From the NCBI RefSeq assembly GCF_045984285.3, contig NZ_JBJQIK030000002.1:620001-684000 (forward strand): DNA of 64,000 nucleotides. Direction: 5' to 3'. The stretch comes from Rugamonas sp045984285 (GTDB lineage: Bacteria > Pseudomonadota > Gammaproteobacteria > Burkholderiales > Burkholderiaceae_D). Below the pieces are notes generated by a model. That model did no database searches. It had not been told where the DNA came from and saw nothing but the letters and a program-made list of their open reading frames with translations. Positions 63,199 to 64,000 of this stretch are shown here, piece by piece. Each line of letters opens with the position of its first letter. The stretch's first letter is position 1. The position numbers and the translations under genes were made by a program.

Positions 63199-63672
63199 AT
63201 GAGACTTACCTCGTTCACCGATTACACCCTGCGCTCCCTGATCTACCTGGGCATGCACCGCGACAAGCTGGTGACGATCCAGGATATCGCCGACCTGCAT
63301 GGCATTTCAAAGAACCACCTGACCAAGGTGATTCATCAGCTGGGCGTGAGCGGCATGGTGGAGACGGTGCGCGGCCGCAACGGCGGCCTGCGCCTGCGCA
63401 TGGAGCCCGCCGATATCAGCATCGGCGCGGTGGTGCGCCAGAGCGAGTCCGACTTCCATATCGCCGAGTGCTTCGACCATAACAACCAGGGCTGCGCGCT
63501 GCACAAGGGCTGCGCACTGAAGGCCAAGCTGGGCAAGGCGGCCGAAGCCTTCCTGCGGGTGCTGGACGAGGTCACGCTGGAGGAGATGCTGCCCAGGCCG
63601 CACAGCAAAATGGGCGAAGCCATCCTGGAGCAGCCCATCGCCTTCCACCCCCTGCCTGAAGCGGCGGCCTGA
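63199..63672 (+). CDS. nsrR: NsrR, nitric-oxide-sensing Rrf2-family repressor
   Basis: A 157-residue regulator. The winged helix-turn-helix (about 1-65) has LRSLIYLGMHRDKL and ISKNHLTKVIHQLG. Cys91, Cys99 and Cys105 bind the iron-sulfur cluster. In E. coli NsrR the corresponding Cys are at 91, 96 and 102. Nitric oxide destroys the cluster and frees the targets. The flanking nnrS and flavohaemoglobin genes fit its regulon. AAGG lies upstream of the ATG. Confidence 0.95.
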   Translation: MRLTSFTDYTLRSLIYLGMHRDKLVTIQDIADLHGISKNHLTKVIHQLGVSGMVETVRGRNGGLRLRMEPADISIGAVVRQSESDFHIAECFDHNNQGCALHKGCALKAKLGKAAEAFLRVLDEVTLEEMLPRPHSKMGEAILEQPIAFHPLPEAAA

Positions 63673-63705
63673 CACTTTCCAGACAAAGCTGGGACATTTT
63701 GTCCA

Positions 63706-63734
63706 TTGACTCCTGGTTTTTAAACATTCATAGT
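63706..63734 (+). promoter_or_regulatory. Sigma-70-type promoter of the flavohaemoglobin gene
   Basis: TTGACT (63706-63711) and CATAGT (63729-63734) are 17 bases apart, close to the sigma-70 ideal. The -10 region lies inside the 31-base palindrome, which explains repression by NsrR. Confidence 0.65.
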
Positions 63735-63749
63735 AAATGCATGTTTAAA
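63719..63749. promoter_or_regulatory. NsrR operator candidate
   Basis: Arms TTTAAACATTCAT (63719-63731) and ATGCATGTTTAAA (63737-63749) match at 12 of 13 positions, with a five-base centre. It resembles the published NsrR consensus of AT-rich ATGCATTT-type halves, overlaps the -10 region and lies between nsrR and the flavohaemoglobin gene. Confidence 0.7.
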
Positions 63750-63764
63750 CCAGAAGGAGTCGAA

Positions 63765-64000
63765 ATGCTGTCCGCAGAACACCGTGCCATCGTTACCGCC
63801 ACCGTGCCCATCCTGGAGCAGGGCGGCGAAGCCCTGACCCGCCACTTCTACCAGAAACTGTTCCGGGAATACCCGGAGGTGATGTCCTACTTTAACCAGG
63901 CCCACCAGCACAGCGGCAACCAGCAGCGCGCGCTCGCCAATGCCGTGCTGATGTACGCAAAGAACATCGAACGCCTGGAAGCGCTGGGCGGACTGGTCAA
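63765..64000 (+). CDS. hmp: Flavohaemoglobin (nitric oxide dioxygenase), 5' part
   Basis: The first 78 codons of a gene that leaves the window. The protein begins MLSAEHRAIVTATVPILEQG and continues ALTRHFYQKLFREYPEVM and FNQAHQHSGNQQRALANAV, matching the globin domain of Hmp, which converts nitric oxide to nitrate. AAGGAG lies six bases before the ATG at 63765. The flavin and NAD domains are outside the window, so a single-domain globin cannot be excluded. Confidence 0.9.
   Translation, partial: MLSAEHRAIVTATVPILEQGGEALTRHFYQKLFREYPEVMSYFNQAHQHSGNQQRALANAVLMYAKNIERLEALGGLV

Noticed and set aside
1..64000. rRNA, tRNA, CRISPR arrays, insertion sequences, prophage genes
   Set aside because: None was found by eye. 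Short tRNAs could be missed without a covariance search, so a tRNAscan-type run would settle this.

Overview
The window looks like a chromosomal segment of a GC-rich betaproteobacterium of the order Burkholderiales. Gene content and style (many chemotaxis and c-di-GMP proteins, a fused indolepyruvate ferredoxin oxidoreductase, NsrR/NnrS/flavohaemoglobin, dense ATGA-coupled operons) suggest the Oxalobacteraceae (Massilia, Duganella and relatives). This assignment is inference from gene content; no rRNA gene, tRNA gene, IS element, CRISPR array or prophage was seen.

Layout. 1-1420 holds the start of a delta-60 repeat protein that runs off the left edge. 1701-3843 is an ECF sigma factor operon with a one-span membrane protein and a secreted protein. 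3894-9492 is a minus-strand operon for porin, small PstS-like periplasmic protein, chemoreceptor, PAS-GGDEF-EAL protein and an unknown protein. 9738-15604 carries a secreted protein of unknown family, an exported DJ-1 protein, two GlxA-type regulators, and a di-haem peroxidase with a small lipoprotein. 15862-18358 is nhaA plus a DUF819-type membrane protein. 18621-21633 encodes a large unknown lipoprotein and a second member of the secreted family seen at 9738. 21815-25371 encodes another chemoreceptor and an orphan histidine kinase.

25589-31524 has two LysR units (SDR, tautomerase and AhpD-like protein; MFS exporter and second tautomerase) around a complex inverted repeat. 31528-35630 holds an AI-2E-type permease with a long soluble tail, a DsbA-family protein, a small gene, a cysteine hydrolase and a TetR regulator. 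35707-39854 is a TetR-controlled operon of flavin monooxygenase, SDR, alpha/beta hydrolase and 2-hydroxyacid dehydrogenase, resembling mymA-type clusters. 39908-44011 is an Lrp-type regulator divergent from a fused indolepyruvate ferredoxin oxidoreductase. 44148-47957 has a Ser/Gly/Thr-repeat secreted protein and an operon of zinc alcohol dehydrogenase, unknown protein and FAD-Rieske oxidoreductase.

48615-52950 repeats the porin plus PstS-like pair of 7897-9492, now coupled to a GGDEF-EAL protein with a periplasmic sensor. An aminotransferase-fold protein without its PLP lysine and a hybrid histidine kinase follow. 57381-64000 is a respiratory and nitric-oxide block: hemerythrin, membrane protein, SCO protein, single-haem CcoP-like cytochrome, CcoO, a CcoS-CcoN fusion, NnrS, NsrR and the start of a flavohaemoglobin, with a near-perfect NsrR-type palindrome over the last promoter.

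Most notable are the two porin/PstS-like/signal-transducer cassettes, a stem-loop repeat (GTGTCCACCTTGG arms) in three copies, two of which extend the SCO protein in frame, and several enzyme-fold proteins lacking the usual catalytic residue.
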